Shown here piece by piece: positions 8,219 through 16,677 of a stretch of DNA of 49,826 nucleotides. Numbering within the stretch: position 1 is the first letter of the stretch; the number at the start of each line of letters is the position of its first letter. The notes beneath the pieces are model-generated. The model saw nothing but the letters and a program-made list of their open reading frames with translations. It was not told the origin of the DNA and ran no database searches. The stretch is from a virus. The stretch lies in IMG/VR virus record IMGVR_UViG_3300022841_000022, positions 1 to 49,826 of that record; one strand, written 5' to 3'. A program made the translations under genes and the position numbers.

Positions 8219-11032
8219 ATGGCAACAGACACTCAATTAGCACAAATATTACAAATAATTGGAAACTCTAAATTATTTAGCGAATTATCAGAACAAACTG
8301 TACTAACAGACGATAGTTTTTTTGCAAGTATAAATACGGGTACAGAAGATGCTAAGAAAATAAAAATACCTTTATTAAGAGGATTTAGCGGAGATTGGAA
8401 CGCAGATACAAATACACCTAATCTATCAAATGGATCAGGTGTTTCTGGAACTGTTTATAAAATTAATGTTGCAGGTAGTCAGGATTTAGGAAATGGAACT
8501 GTAGATTATGTTGTAGATCAACTTATATATTATAATAGTTCTCAATGGGTGAAACTAAGTCAATCTAAAATATCTGACATAACGGGTCTTCGAGAGGAAC
8601 TAGATACTCTTCAAGAAAATATTGACGCAGAAGCTATTACTAGAGGTGACGCAGATACAACTTTACAAACAAACATTAACAACGTAGAGCAAAGCCTTGA
8701 AGATAATGTTCAAGCTGAACAAGATGCAAGGATTGCAGAAGATATTGTTTTACAGGAAAACATAGATACAGAATCAACCACTAGAAGTGATGCAGATGTA
8801 GCCTTACAGGGCAATATAGATGCAGAAGCTTCTACTAGACAAAGTTCAGATACTACTTTACAATCTAACATTGATTTAAAAATAGATATTGCAAGTATTG
8901 TAGACAACGTAACCGCTGGGGGTTCTGGCGTTCCTTTATCAGCAGAACAAGGAAAAGTGCTAAAAGCTGAAATACTAGCCTTAGAGGGTTCTTTAATACC
9001 GCAAGGCAATTGGGATGCAGACACAAATACGCCAGATATTTCAGGAACGACTGAAACAGGTTATTTTTGGATAGTATCGATTGAAGGTTCCACAGATATT
9101 GGTGGAATTACTGATTGGAAAGTAAATGATTGGGTAATAAAAACCGCTGATGGTTTTGCTAAAATTGACAATACTGATAAAGTTATTAGTGTATCTGGTA
9201 AAATTGGTGAAGTTGTTTTAGCTAAAGCAGATGTAGGATTGTCTAATGTAGATAATACAACGGATGCAAATAAACCTATTTCAACCGCACAACAAAACGC
9301 CTTAGATTTAAAAGCAAATTTAGCGGGAGGTAACACTATAACAGGAGAACAAAAACATAATAATTCAGGAACAGGAACAGCAATAGATGTAAATAATACA
9401 AGTACAGGTACGGGTATTGATGTATTAAACAATTTAGGAGGTTTTGGTTTATATGTAAATAATAACGGAACAGGAAGTGCTATTGAGGTAGCGGGTACAA
9501 GTTCGGGTTTTAATTTCGTTGGAAAAGACAATGCGGTAAACACTTTTACAGTAGATAAAGAGGGTAATGTTATAGGTTTAAGTTTTTCTGGAGATGGTTC
9601 TTTATTGACCAATATGCCTGTAAGTTCGGCACAACAAACCGCTTTAGATTTAAAAGCAAATAAAGCTTCACCAAGTTTTACAGGAGATGCCACCTTTGAG
9701 AGTAATATTAATACTGCTGGTGACGGTAATTTTAACGATTTAATTGTTGGTAGAGCAGAAAGCGGTGGAACCGATAGTGGTAATTTATATTTTTCCGAAG
9801 ATAGGGATTTTGCTTGGGGGGTTGTTGGTTTTGGAGGTTTTCGTTTTAATTTAAATGGTGCAACAAACGACTTAAAATTTCAATCAAGGGTTGGCACATC
9901 AACGGCAAAAGATATTTTTACAGTTAATAGAGATAATGCTGACTTTCTTGTTCATAATGACTTCGAAACAACAGGCAACGCCACTTTTGGGGGTGATGTA
10001 GAAATAGACAAAGGTGATTTAAGTAGGTTGAGGATTTCAGGGAATGGAAATAATGGTGCTGATAACGAGTTTGGGACTATTGAATTTTTCAACAAAGATA
10101 CATCTGGTTCTTCTCCTAACGTAGCTTCTTCAATAAAAGCTTTATCTTCATCTTCTACAGGTTCAGGTGGGTTTTTAACCTTCTCTACAAGTGTAGGAAA
10201 TGAAGCGGAGGGAACTGATGCAATCGAAAGGATGCGTATTGATGCAAACGGCGATTTCGACTTCAAGTCAGGCAACGCCACTTTTGGGGGTGATGTATCT
10301 TTATTGTCAGGTTACACTTCTACAGGTGTATATCCTGTAGAAAAAGGTATTACGTTTCAAACAACGAACGGAAGTAGTGTATGGAAAACAGGTGAGATAT
10401 TAGGTTATGTAAAAGCAAACAATGGAACTACTTCTGATTTCCCTGGTGGTCTAGTTTTTAGAACAAAAATACCAGGTACTGCAACAGAAGGTATGTTAGA
10501 TGCTATGTTTTTAAGTTCTCAAGGTGATTTGGAAGCAGTAGGCAACGCCACTTTTGGGGGTGACACTTATTTCGGTACAACAGGAACACCAAACGGTACT
10601 TCTGTTTATGGTAGTTCTTTCGAGTCAGCTTCATCTAATAGAATGATTTTAAGATTAGCAAGTTCATCTTCAAGTTCAGCTGATTTAGCATACTTTATTA
10701 ATTCAAACGGTGTTGTTGGGACTATCAGAACAAATGGTTCTTCAACTTTATTTAGCACATCTTCTGACTACCGATTAAAAGAAGATTTAAAAGACTTTAA
10801 CGGTCTTCAAATGGTTTCTGATATTTCAGTTTACGATTACAAATGGAAAACTGACGAAACAAGATCTTTCGGTGTAATGGCTCACGAATTACAAGAAGTT
10901 TTACCCGATGCGGTTTCAGGAGAAAAAGACGCAGAAGAAATGCAAGGCGTTGACTATTCTAAAATAGTGCCTTTATTAATTAAATCAATACAAGAATTAA
11001 CCGCTAAAGTGCAAGCTTTAGAAAATAAATAA
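8219..11032 (+). CDS. Tail fibre with C-terminal S74 intramolecular chaperone
   Basis: A 937-residue fibre expected to form a trimer for host recognition. Two related modules share the pattern ADTNTP (about residues 60-115 and 260-310). Between them lies a repetitive coiled-coil stretch built from NI(N/D)xExxTRxDAD-like units (about 135-220). Glycine/asparagine-rich repeats follow, then three copies of GNATFGGD. The last ~90 residues carry the S74 signature: SSDYRLKEDL, with the expected self-cleavage bond between Ser849 and Asp850, then SFGVMAHELQEVLPDAV and a C-terminal coil. Known S74 domains assist trimer folding and then cut themselves off. The gene ends the tail operon just before the membrane-protein cassette. 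Confidence 0.93.
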   Translation: MATDTQLAQILQIIGNSKLFSELSEQTVLTDDSFFASINTGTEDAKKIKIPLLRGFSGDWNADTNTPNLSNGSGVSGTVYKINVAGSQDLGNGTVDYVVDQLIYYNSSQWVKLSQSKISDITGLREELDTLQENIDAEAITRGDADTTLQTNINNVEQSLEDNVQAEQDARIAEDIVLQENIDTESTTRSDADVALQGNIDAEASTRQSSDTTLQSNIDLKIDIASIVDNVTAGGSGVPLSAEQGKVLKAEILALEGSLIPQGNWDADTNTPDISGTTETGYFWIVSIEGSTDIGGITDWKVNDWVIKTADGFAKIDNTDKVISVSGKIGEVVLAKADVGLSNVDNTTDANKPISTAQQNALDLKANLAGGNTITGEQKHNNSGTGTAIDVNNTSTGTGIDVLNNLGGFGLYVNNNGTGSAIEVAGTSSGFNFVGKDNAVNTFTVDKEGNVIGLSFSGDGSLLTNMPVSSAQQTALDLKANKASPSFTGDATFESNINTAGDGNFNDLIVGRAESGGTDSGNLYFSEDRDFAWGVVGFGGFRFNLNGATNDLKFQSRVGTSTAKDIFTVNRDNADFLVHNDFETTGNATFGGDVEIDKGDLSRLRISGNGNNGADNEFGTIEFFNKDTSGSSPNVASSIKALSSSSTGSGGFLTFSTSVGNEAEGTDAIERMRIDANGDFDFKSGNATFGGDVSLLSGYTSTGVYPVEKGITFQTTNGSSVWKTGEILGYVKANNGTTSDFPGGLVFRTKIPGTATEGMLDAMFLSSQGDLEAVGNATFGGDTYFGTTGTPNGTSVYGSSFESASSNRMILRLASSSSSSADLAYFINSNGVVGTIRTNGSSTLFSTSSDYRLKEDLKDFNGLQMVSDISVYDYKWKTDETRSFGVMAHELQEVLPDAVSGEKDAEEMQGVDYSKIVPLLIKSIQELTAKVQALENK
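9973..9996 (+). repeat. Fibre-gene 24-bp direct repeat, copy 1
   Basis: First of three identical 24-bp copies (also 10270-10293 and 10540-10563) inside the fibre gene, all in frame and encoding GNATFGGD. Copies 1 and 2 match over 29 bp. Confidence 0.9.
10270..10293 (+). repeat. Fibre-gene 24-bp direct repeat, copy 2
   Basis: Second identical copy, 297 bases after the first. It marks the start of another beta-rich fibre module. Confidence 0.9.
10540..10563 (+). repeat. Fibre-gene 24-bp direct repeat, copy 3
   Basis: Third identical copy, 270 bases after the second, about 200 bases before the S74 domain. Confidence 0.9.
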
Positions 11033-11037
11033 AAATA

Positions 11038-11202
11038 ATGGAAAGAGTTTTTAAAAATTGGAAAACATCATTAATAGGAGTTATTATTTTAGGCGGTTTA
11101 TGTTTTAAAGCTTTTACCGTTGGCTTCTCAATTAGTGATGCACTTTTAGGTTTGATTTCTGCTGGTTTTATAGTAGCTAAAGACAAAAGAAATGACAAAT
11201 AA
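11038..11202 (+). CDS. Small membrane protein, holin-like
   Basis: A 54-residue product starting MERVFKNWKT. It has two hydrophobic stretches (about residues 11-28 and 31-47) split by a short polar turn, and a charged C-terminus (AKDKRNDK). It starts five bases after the fibre gene and overlaps the next gene by 11 bases. Position after the tail genes, size and topology fit a small holin, but no family is recognised. Confidence 0.65.
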   Translation: MERVFKNWKTSLIGVIILGGLCFKAFTVGFSISDALLGLISAGFIVAKDKRNDK

Positions 11203-11506
11203 GTTTTTACTCGAAGAAATACATAAGGAGCAAAGAGAGCAAGCTAAAAAGCAGTTGCAACTTTCTGCTGACTTTTCTAATTTTATGAATAAGCAAGAAG
11301 CTTTTAACAAAAGGATTACAAGTTTACTTTATAGCGACACAGACACCAACAGCACAGGGTACATTGAAAGTCATAACAAACTAAGTGAAAGAGTTTTGGA
11401 TCTGGAAGTGAAAAACAAAGTAACCGCTGGAAAGGTTGCAATTAGTGTGATTATTGTTTCCGCAATAGGAACTGCGGTTTGGAAATTAATATCAATTTTA
11501 GATTAA
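11192..11506 (+). CDS. XhlA-like coiled coil with C-terminal membrane anchor
   Basis: A 104-residue protein with a long charged helix (about residues 5-75) followed by one membrane segment near the C-terminus (about 80-100). This is the layout of XhlA-type lysis accessory proteins, which anchor a cytoplasmic coiled coil to the membrane next to holins. It overlaps the upstream small membrane protein and abuts the DUF5675 gene, so it is part of the probable lysis cassette. The family assignment rests on architecture only. Confidence 0.6.
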   Translation: MTNKFLLEEIHKEQREQAKKQLQLSADFSNFMNKQEAFNKRITSLLYSDTDTNSTGYIESHNKLSERVLDLEVKNKVTAGKVAISVIIVSAIGTAVWKLISILD

Positions 11507-11917
11507 ATGAAAATAGAAATATTTAGATACGAATACGAGGAAAAGCAAGTTTTAGGTGAGTGTGCTATAACAGAAAATGGAGAGGATTTGTTTTTGTCAA
11601 AATCAATAGAACGTGCTGACAATGATAATCAAATAAATATTAGCTGTATTCCTAGTGGGGAGTATTTGTGTGTTTTAGAATATTCTGCTAGATTTGATTG
11701 TAAATTATGGGAGGTAAAAGGAGTTAAGAATAGAAGCGAGTGCAAGTTTCATTCTGCTAATTATTGGCATGACTTAAACGGATGTATAGCTTTAGGTAGT
11801 CGTTTGTTAGATATTGACAATGACGGATATAGAGATGTGTTAAATAGTAAAAAAACTATGAAAGAATTTCACCAAGTTTTACAAGGATTAACAGAGATAA
11901 AATTAATTATACATTAA
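11507..11917 (+). CDS. DUF5675 family protein (candidate lysis enzyme)
   Basis: A 136-residue protein matching the DUF5675 pattern: N-terminal strands, an IPSGEYLC segment (about 48-55), then SANYWHDLNGCIALG (about 83-97). The His82/His88/Cys93 arrangement recalls the HxnSxGC core of L,D-transpeptidase-like (YkuD) enzymes, though I cannot establish homology. DUF5675 genes often sit beside phage holins in Bacteroidetes, and this one lies between three membrane-protein genes. No classical lysozyme, amidase or peptidase is visible elsewhere in the window, so it is the best endolysin candidate. The enzymatic role is inference. Confidence 0.7.
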   Translation: MKIEIFRYEYEEKQVLGECAITENGEDLFLSKSIERADNDNQINISCIPSGEYLCVLEYSARFDCKLWEVKGVKNRSECKFHSANYWHDLNGCIALGSRLLDIDNDGYRDVLNSKKTMKEFHQVLQGLTEIKLIIH

Positions 11918-11921
11918 AATT

Positions 11922-12368
11922 ATGAACATATTTGGAGTGATAGCAGATTTATTAGGTATTGGTAAAAACGCATTAAATAATAAAGCTAAATTAAAGCAAG
12001 CAGAATCAGAGCAGCGATTTAAAATAATTGAAGCCACTACAAATGCGCAAGTAGACAGAATTATGTCTAATACAGATGCAGATAACCAAATAGACTTAAT
12101 TACTACACAAGACAAGAAATACACTTTTAAAGATGAAGTAGTAACCTATCTATTTTTAGTACCAGTAATTGTCGCAACTGCCGTTCCATTTATAACGGCA
12201 TTTAAAACAGGAAATTGGACTAATTTAAACCTACTTGTAAGAGATAGTTATTTAGCTTTAGACCAATTACCTACTTGGTATAAATATGTTTTAGGTGCGG
12301 TGGTTGTAGATGTTTTAGGATTTAGAAGTTTTGCAAGAGGTTTTGTAGATAAATACTTTAAAAAATAA
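11922..12368 (+). CDS. Holin-like membrane protein
   Basis: A 148-residue protein with an amphipathic N-terminus (FGVIADLLGIGKNALN), a charged helix, and two hydrophobic segments at about residues 74-92 and 120-138. This resembles the three-helix holins (GTA_holin_3TM type) that follow endolysin genes in Bacteroidetes and alphaproteobacterial phages. It is the last rightward gene. Its TAA is immediately adjacent to the stop codon of the convergent leftward gene, leaving no room for a conventional terminator. Confidence 0.7.
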   Translation: MNIFGVIADLLGIGKNALNNKAKLKQAESEQRFKIIEATTNAQVDRIMSNTDADNQIDLITTQDKKYTFKDEVVTYLFLVPVIVATAVPFITAFKTGNWTNLNLLVRDSYLALDQLPTWYKYVLGAVVVDVLGFRSFARGFVDKYFKK

Positions 12369-12587
12369 CTACTTTTTAGCATTTTTAATCTTACCTCTAT
12401 CTTTTAATTTATCTAAATCGTTACCGTTCCATGATAGTACAAATTCATCAAGGAGAGATTCAGCTATTCTGTTATAGTTAACATCAAGTTCTTTACATTT
12501 ATCTAAAAACCTCTGTTTACAGATGTAAGTTACAGAAAGTGGAAAAGGTGTTTTTATTAAATGTGGTTCTTTTTTACGTTTTGGCAT
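12369..12587 (-). CDS. Small basic protein, unknown
   Basis: A 72-residue, lysine-rich protein (MPKRKKEPHL start, KDRGKIKNAKK end) with a helical middle (KQRFLDKCKELDVNYNRIAESLLDEF). The layout, a short strand followed by two helices, would suit a ribbon-helix-helix DNA-binding protein, but I cannot confirm this. It is the last gene of the leftward operon and abuts the convergent holin gene. Confidence 0.65.
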   Translation of the reverse strand: MPKRKKEPHLIKTPFPLSVTYICKQRFLDKCKELDVNYNRIAESLLDEFVLSWNGNDLDKLKDRGKIKNAKK

Positions 12588-12643
12588 ATCTATTTTTTGT
12601 ATTTTAATTCATTTTGCGTTAATGCAAAGTATAAGTTTTGTAA

Positions 12644-13117
12644 TTATATGTATTTATATCTTTTCCCATTCAAAATATCACTTATTGTTGATTTTGAGCA
12701 ATTCATAGAAATAGCTATAATGTATCTTTTTATTCCGTTTGAATCCATTATAAATATATCTTTTACTTGTTGTTTTGTAAATTTACTATTCCACAGTAAA
12801 TCGCCATTAGGTTTTAATTTAGTTTTATGAGCATGTATTTGATTTTCACTATTAGTACACCACTCTAAATTATCAACTCTATTATCTGACTTAATTCCGT
12901 TTTTATGGTTTACTTGTGGTTTGTTTTCTGGATTTGGAATAAAGGAAATAGCTACTAATCTATGTATATATTTTTGTATTTGAATACCTTGTATAGTTAG
13001 GGTTATTTTCATATAACCATTTCCGTTATTTTGAGGCTTTAAAGTTCTACTTGTTTTTTCATTAACAATATATCCACACTGAGTTACCAAGTATTTTGTT
13101 TTTCCTAATCTTTGCAT
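12644..13117 (-). CDS. HNH endonuclease (HNH_3 type, homing-like)
   Basis: A nuclease of the phage HNH group. The core runs from IHRLVAISFI through NHKNGIKSDNRVDNLEWCTN (about residues 51-90 from this start), with His71 and the conserved NLEWCT element. A C-terminal helix-turn-helix-like stretch (ISMNCSKSTISDILNGKRYK) is typical of the DNA-binding tail of homing endonucleases. I chose the ATG at 13117, with 157 codons; an earlier in-frame ATG at 13141 adds only eight residues. The start overlaps the end of the upstream gene by 13 bases, suggesting insertion at that gene's 3' end. Confidence 0.85.
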   Translation of the reverse strand: MQRLGKTKYLVTQCGYIVNEKTSRTLKPQNNGNGYMKITLTIQGIQIQKYIHRLVAISFIPNPENKPQVNHKNGIKSDNRVDNLEWCTNSENQIHAHKTKLKPNGDLLWNSKFTKQQVKDIFIMDSNGIKRYIIAISMNCSKSTISDILNGKRYKYI

Positions 13118-13440
13118 AATATTTCTTTTTGTTCTATACAAAAATACGTATTTTGAAAAGAATGAACAAATTTAATGTATTTTTTACAGCCGTTAAACCA
13201 ATAAAATATCCCATGAATATCTTTATTTATCCATTTAACGTTTTCAAACTTCAACAACCACTCTTCTGTTAATGGTATTGGTTCGCAATATTCAACATTT
13301 TCGGTCATTGGATGAACTTTTATTCCGTTAACCTCTATATTCATACAAGCTTTATTTATACTTTCCCACCAATCTATTTTAAGTAGTTTGCCTGCTCTAT
13401 CTGTTACATAGTTCCCAATTCTTAATTCGTTTGCTTCCAT
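13105..13440 (-). CDS. Conserved Bacteroidetes phage protein (RIGNYV...PLTEEWLLKF pattern)
   Basis: A 111-residue protein with the pattern RIGNYV, PIPLTEEWLLKF and a C-terminal KFVHSFQNTYF. This is a recurring but uncharacterised small protein of Bacteroidetes phages and prophages. It is a compact, beta-rich fold without a membrane segment. Its C-terminus overlaps the HNH gene start and may have been altered by that insertion. Function unknown. Confidence 0.75.
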   Translation of the reverse strand: MEANELRIGNYVTDRAGKLLKIDWWESINKACMNIEVNGIKVHPMTENVEYCEPIPLTEEWLLKFENVKWINKDIHGIFYWFNGCKKYIKFVHSFQNTYFCIEQKEILCKD

Positions 13441-13452
13441 ATCTATTTAGTT

Positions 13453-13635
13453 TTAATCATTATTATCTAATATTTCTTTTAACCTTAAAATCTCTTTATC
13501 TAATGAAGTTAAAGATTTTAAATACATGTATTTATCGTAATCTCCTTTTAGTGACAATAAATACCTAGAAGCATCCTTAGATTCTTTTGAGTTTGGTGTT
13601 TGTAATTTATTGGCGTATTCAGCAGTTATGTTCAT
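13453..13635 (-). CDS. Small helical protein, unknown
   Basis: A 60-residue, charged, helical protein (MNITAEYANKLQ start, LRLKEILDNND end). It sits between the conserved protein at 13105-13440 and the NinG gene, in the same direction with two-base spacing. No motif recognised. Confidence 0.6.
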   Translation of the reverse strand: MNITAEYANKLQTPNSKESKDASRYLLSLKGDYDKYMYLKSLTSLDKEILRLKEILDNND

Positions 13636-13637
13636 AG

Positions 13638-14318
13638 CTATATTTTAAATTCACAATATTCTTTTTTATAAATACCTAGAGCATCATTTGCTTTGTTTCT
13701 TAAATTTATTCTTTCATTTAAGTTATAAGCCATATCTATTTTTTTTATTTTATTGGATATTTCTAATGAGATGTAATATATTTCTTGATACTCTTTATTT
13801 GAGAACTTTAAAGGTTTATGGTTTCTTATGTTTTTAATGAAATCAAAATAATCCTGACCATACTCTAAAATCAATTCTTCTCTTAGTTTACCATCGTCAT
13901 TTAAAAACGTATTTGAATAAGCACTTTGCCTATGAATATTATGAATATTTAAAGCCATTGTGGAGTTCCCCCCCTTGGAAAATATGTGACCGCCATGAAT
14001 TTGACCAAATGTTTTTCTAGCTAAACATGGTAAATCCTTATCAATTAACCTAGAAATTAACTGAATATTTGTTTGAAGTTTTTTCCTCCAATTAACACTT
14101 TCTTCTTTTTTAGCCTTATAAACTAATTTATTGGTATTTGAAACAACTTTTTTGACTTTAGGAAGAAAAGACTTAGCATAATATATCTTTCCACGTTCGT
14201 CTTCTTGTGTCCAATTAAAGAAGCATTTTGAACATAATCCAAATTTATATCTTTTAAAAACATCTTTACCACAAGAATCAAAACCTCTTGTCTGTGAATT
14301 CGTTGATTTACATATCAT
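13638..14318 (-). CDS. ninG: NinG/Rap-like recombination protein
   Basis: A 226-residue protein resembling phage lambda NinG (Rap), which acts on branched DNA during recombination. Four N-terminal cysteines (Cys3, Cys16, Cys29, Cys32) likely bind zinc. The central region holds CLARKTFGQIHGGHIFS and LNIHNIHRQS (about residues 97-132), matching the His/Asn-rich core of the family. It belongs to the same leftward block as the annealing protein and exonuclease. A 35-bp repeat shared with the 5' side of another gene lies 20 bases upstream of its ATG. Confidence 0.85.
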   Translation of the reverse strand: MICKSTNSQTRGFDSCGKDVFKRYKFGLCSKCFFNWTQEDERGKIYYAKSFLPKVKKVVSNTNKLVYKAKKEESVNWRKKLQTNIQLISRLIDKDLPCLARKTFGQIHGGHIFSKGGNSTMALNIHNIHRQSAYSNTFLNDDGKLREELILEYGQDYFDFIKNIRNHKPLKFSNKEYQEIYYISLEISNKIKKIDMAYNLNERINLRNKANDALGIYKKEYCEFKI

Positions 14319-14338
14319 TTTTTATTATATTTTTCAGG

Positions 14339-14373
14339 GGTTCAATTTATTGAATGGAGTATATAAGTAGTTG
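14339..14373 (-). repeat. 35-bp upstream repeat, copy A
   Basis: Matches 20183-20217 at 33 of 35 positions. It contains the short inverted repeat TTCAA/TTGAA. Both copies lie immediately upstream of a leftward gene (ninG here), so a regulatory role is plausible but unproven. Confidence 0.8.
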
Positions 14374-14420
14374 GCAACAATAAAAAAAAGAAAAGGGCGT
14401 TTTGCTTCGTACCTCAGCAA

Positions 14421-15194
14421 TTAATCATTTTTACCTACTCGTTTTAATCCAATCGCTACAGCTTTTTCAGAAATATCACAACCTATAAAATTTCTATTTA
14501 AGTCTTTACATACTTCAGCAGTTGTAAAACTACCAGCGTAAAAGTCTGCAATTAAATCACCCTCGTTGCTACTTGCTTTTATTATTAATTCAACTAATGC
14601 TTTTGGTTTTTGTGTATTATAATCAACCTTTTCTTTACTTGTTCCCACCTTATAAATGTCACTAATCCAATCAAATGGTATTTTTCCTTTTTTTGCTTGT
14701 TTATTTTGCCAATCCTTAATATTATCCCCCTCTTTTAACCACTTATTGCCTCCATTTGGTTTTCCGTTTTTAAACGGCACTCTAATATCATCCTTATTAA
14801 ACTTCCATTTATTTGTTTTAGAATACCATAAAATAACATCGTGGGTTTTAGGGAATTGTTTTATATTAGGTGTAGATGCTGTAGAGTAGCACCATACAAT
14901 TTCATTTCTAAAATTAGAATAATTGAATATTTCATCAATTAAAACACGCATCCAATGGTTTATTTTTGTGTCCATTTGTAAATAAATACTTCCAGTATCT
15001 TTTAAAATACGGTGCATTTCTTTTATTCTTGGTATATAATGTTCTTCTATTATATTGCGTTTAGGTTTTAAATCTTGGTAATCTGTAAACTTCCTACCTG
15101 TTCCGTAAAGAATATCACAGTAAATCAAATCTACTGTATTATCTTCTATTTCTGCCATTAAATCTAAATTATCACTTAATCTTATATCTATCAT
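14421..15194 (-). CDS. DNA methyltransferase with variant DILY motif
   Basis: A 257-residue DNA methylase. The motif IV position (residues 27-30) reads DILY instead of the usual DPPY. The C-terminal SAM-binding motif reads ADFYAGSFTTAE, again a variant of FxGxG. The rest (HYIPRIKEMHRILKDTGSIY, then TQKPKALVELIIKASS) follows the N6-adenine/N4-cytosine layout in which motif IV precedes motif I. I chose the ATG at 15194 because it matches the start of the second methylase in this genome (MIDxRL); a longer frame from 15260 adds 22 residues. Because the catalytic motif is altered, activity and specificity are uncertain. Confidence 0.87.
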   Translation of the reverse strand: MIDIRLSDNLDLMAEIEDNTVDLIYCDILYGTGRKFTDYQDLKPKRNIIEEHYIPRIKEMHRILKDTGSIYLQMDTKINHWMRVLIDEIFNYSNFRNEIVWCYSTASTPNIKQFPKTHDVILWYSKTNKWKFNKDDIRVPFKNGKPNGGNKWLKEGDNIKDWQNKQAKKGKIPFDWISDIYKVGTSKEKVDYNTQKPKALVELIIKASSNEGDLIADFYAGSFTTAEVCKDLNRNFIGCDISEKAVAIGLKRVGKND

Positions 15195-15409
15195 TGTCTT
15201 TATTTGTGTTTTAAACAAAACCCACGCCCTTATCTTTGTTTTTAAAGTAGCCAACACCATATAAAGTTAAAAGCTATTTTAGGCGTGTTTAAGGTGTTTA
15301 TTAATTAATTCTTTAGTCTTTGTTTACTTATTAAATTCATTGCATTTTACACGCTTCAAACCTTATACAATTACGTTAGCAGTAATTATTGTTTATCCCA
15401 ACAATCTTT

Positions 15410-15580
15410 TCAGAAGACAGTTACTTTATCAGCTAAACAATTACAACTGCTAACAACGGGTATAGTTAATTGCTTTATTCGTTCTTCTAACCATTCTACG
15501 TAATATCCGTCATAACAACAGTTTATAGTGTTGTAAGACTTTCTTCCTGTTTCTTTATTAAATTGTTGTTCTAAATCCAT
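15410..15580 (-). CDS. Small conserved phage protein (ETG...YVEWLE pattern)
   Basis: A 56-residue protein with the pattern LEQQFNKETG and YVEWLEERI, seen in many small uncharacterised Bacteroidetes phage proteins. I chose the ATG at 15580; an upstream ATG at 15604 adds eight residues. The gene ends in TGA, rare here, and the frame stays open for seven more codons to a TAA at 15386 (adding KDCWDKQ). Confidence 0.6.
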   Translation of the reverse strand: MDLEQQFNKETGRKSYNTINCCYDGYYVEWLEERIKQLTIPVVSSCNCLADKVTVF

Positions 15581-15622
15581 TTTATTTTTATTTAATTTAA
15601 TCATTAATTAAAGAAACTAATT

Positions 15623-15757
15623 TTATCTGAATACGGTTGTAGTGCATTGCCAAGTAATCGAGTAAGTATATTTTAACCATCCGAGTGTTATTGTTCTTCC
15701 TTTGCCATTTTCCCATTCAAAAGCTAATAAGGGAAGTATTAATATTGTATTTTTCAT
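15623..15757 (-). CDS. Small hypothetical protein
   Basis: A 44-codon frame starting MKNTILILPLLAFEW and ending TTVFR. The N-terminus is hydrophobic and the remainder is Trp/Thr-rich. It lies in a spacer between two confident genes and has an ATG preceded by the AT-rich leader typical of this phage. Low-confidence coding call. Confidence 0.4.
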   Translation of the reverse strand: MKNTILILPLLAFEWENGKGRTITLGWLKYTYSITWQCTTTVFR

Positions 15758-15876
15758 AATTATTTTAATTTTAAACAAAATTAATGTGGCTTTTTTTTAT
15801 GAGCAGTAACCAACACCGCAAATAGTGCATTTGCATCACTCAAACGCTTTAGGCAAACACACTTTTTACGTATACG

Positions 15877-16674
15877 TTATGCTTTAAATTGTAAAACAAA
15901 ACTATTTATATTTTTTTCGTTGTGAAATAAGTTTCTAAAAAACTCTTCCAAAACCAATGTTTTGCATTTTCTCACAATTTCACCACCACTACCAACTTTA
16001 AAAAGTTTTAATTTAGATTTTATAGATTTTAATTCATCCATTGATGATGCTTTTTTACCACTATATTCTTGCGTTAGAAGATAAATTGCATCTTCTTTTA
16101 CAGAGTTTTTGTAATCTAAATCTTTATTCATTAAACCTCTTTTATCTAAAATATCATAGATATAAAAGTGTTCGTCTTCTATTAGTTTTTCTGTTTTGTA
16201 CTTTTCAATGAACCGAACCACTATTTCGTTCTCTTTTTTAATCTTTTCATCTTCGCTCATTGTTGGTTGCAATTTAACTGTACTTATATTGTTTTTTCGT
16301 TGAGAAACCTTCCAATTAACGTATTTGTCTAGTACTTGACTTATGTAATCTGCATTTATTAGCTGATAGTGTTGTGTTTTAGGAGATATCTGACCATATC
16401 TCTCTAGTTTGAAGGCATAAGACAACTCCTCCAACGAAAGCCCTTTATACTTCATGATTAGCATTTGAAATATATCAACCTTATTAATATCTAATATTGC
16501 TTCTTTAATCCCTAAGAAATTACAAGTTTTAGTAAAAAAAACAGCTATTTTGTTTTTAAATTCAGCACTATCTGTGTCTAAATCTCTAATTTTTAAATGA
16601 TTTTGAATGTCATTAACAAAAGATATTGGAGAAAGATTTATACTTTTTTCGTTGTATATCTGCAAATTGCTCAT
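15877..16674 (-). CDS. Hypothetical protein of the replication block
   Basis: A 265-residue soluble, mixed helical protein with no motif I recognise (MSNLQIYNEK start, NSFVLQFKA end). A basic central part (NWKVSQRKNN) and a C-terminal helical domain are visible. It heads a tight group with the genes at 16678-17365 (two- to four-base spacings) and sits between the replication genes and the methylase, so a DNA-metabolism role is likely but unproven. Confidence 0.75.
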   Translation of the reverse strand: MSNLQIYNEKSINLSPISFVNDIQNHLKIRDLDTDSAEFKNKIAVFFTKTCNFLGIKEAILDINKVDIFQMLIMKYKGLSLEELSYAFKLERYGQISPKTQHYQLINADYISQVLDKYVNWKVSQRKNNISTVKLQPTMSEDEKIKKENEIVVRFIEKYKTEKLIEDEHFYIYDILDKRGLMNKDLDYKNSVKEDAIYLLTQEYSGKKASSMDELKSIKSKLKLFKVGSGGEIVRKCKTLVLEEFFRNLFHNEKNINSFVLQFKA

Positions 16675-16677
16675 TGT

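Noticed and set aside
9061-9693. Minus-strand open frame of 210 codons inside the fibre gene
   Set aside because: It mirrors a repetitive coding region with clear S74-fibre sense; the antisense product is Pro/Leu/Ser-rich and typical of a shadow frame.
12561-12830. Plus-strand open frame of 89 codons
   Set aside because: It is antisense to the HNH gene and lacks protein-like features.
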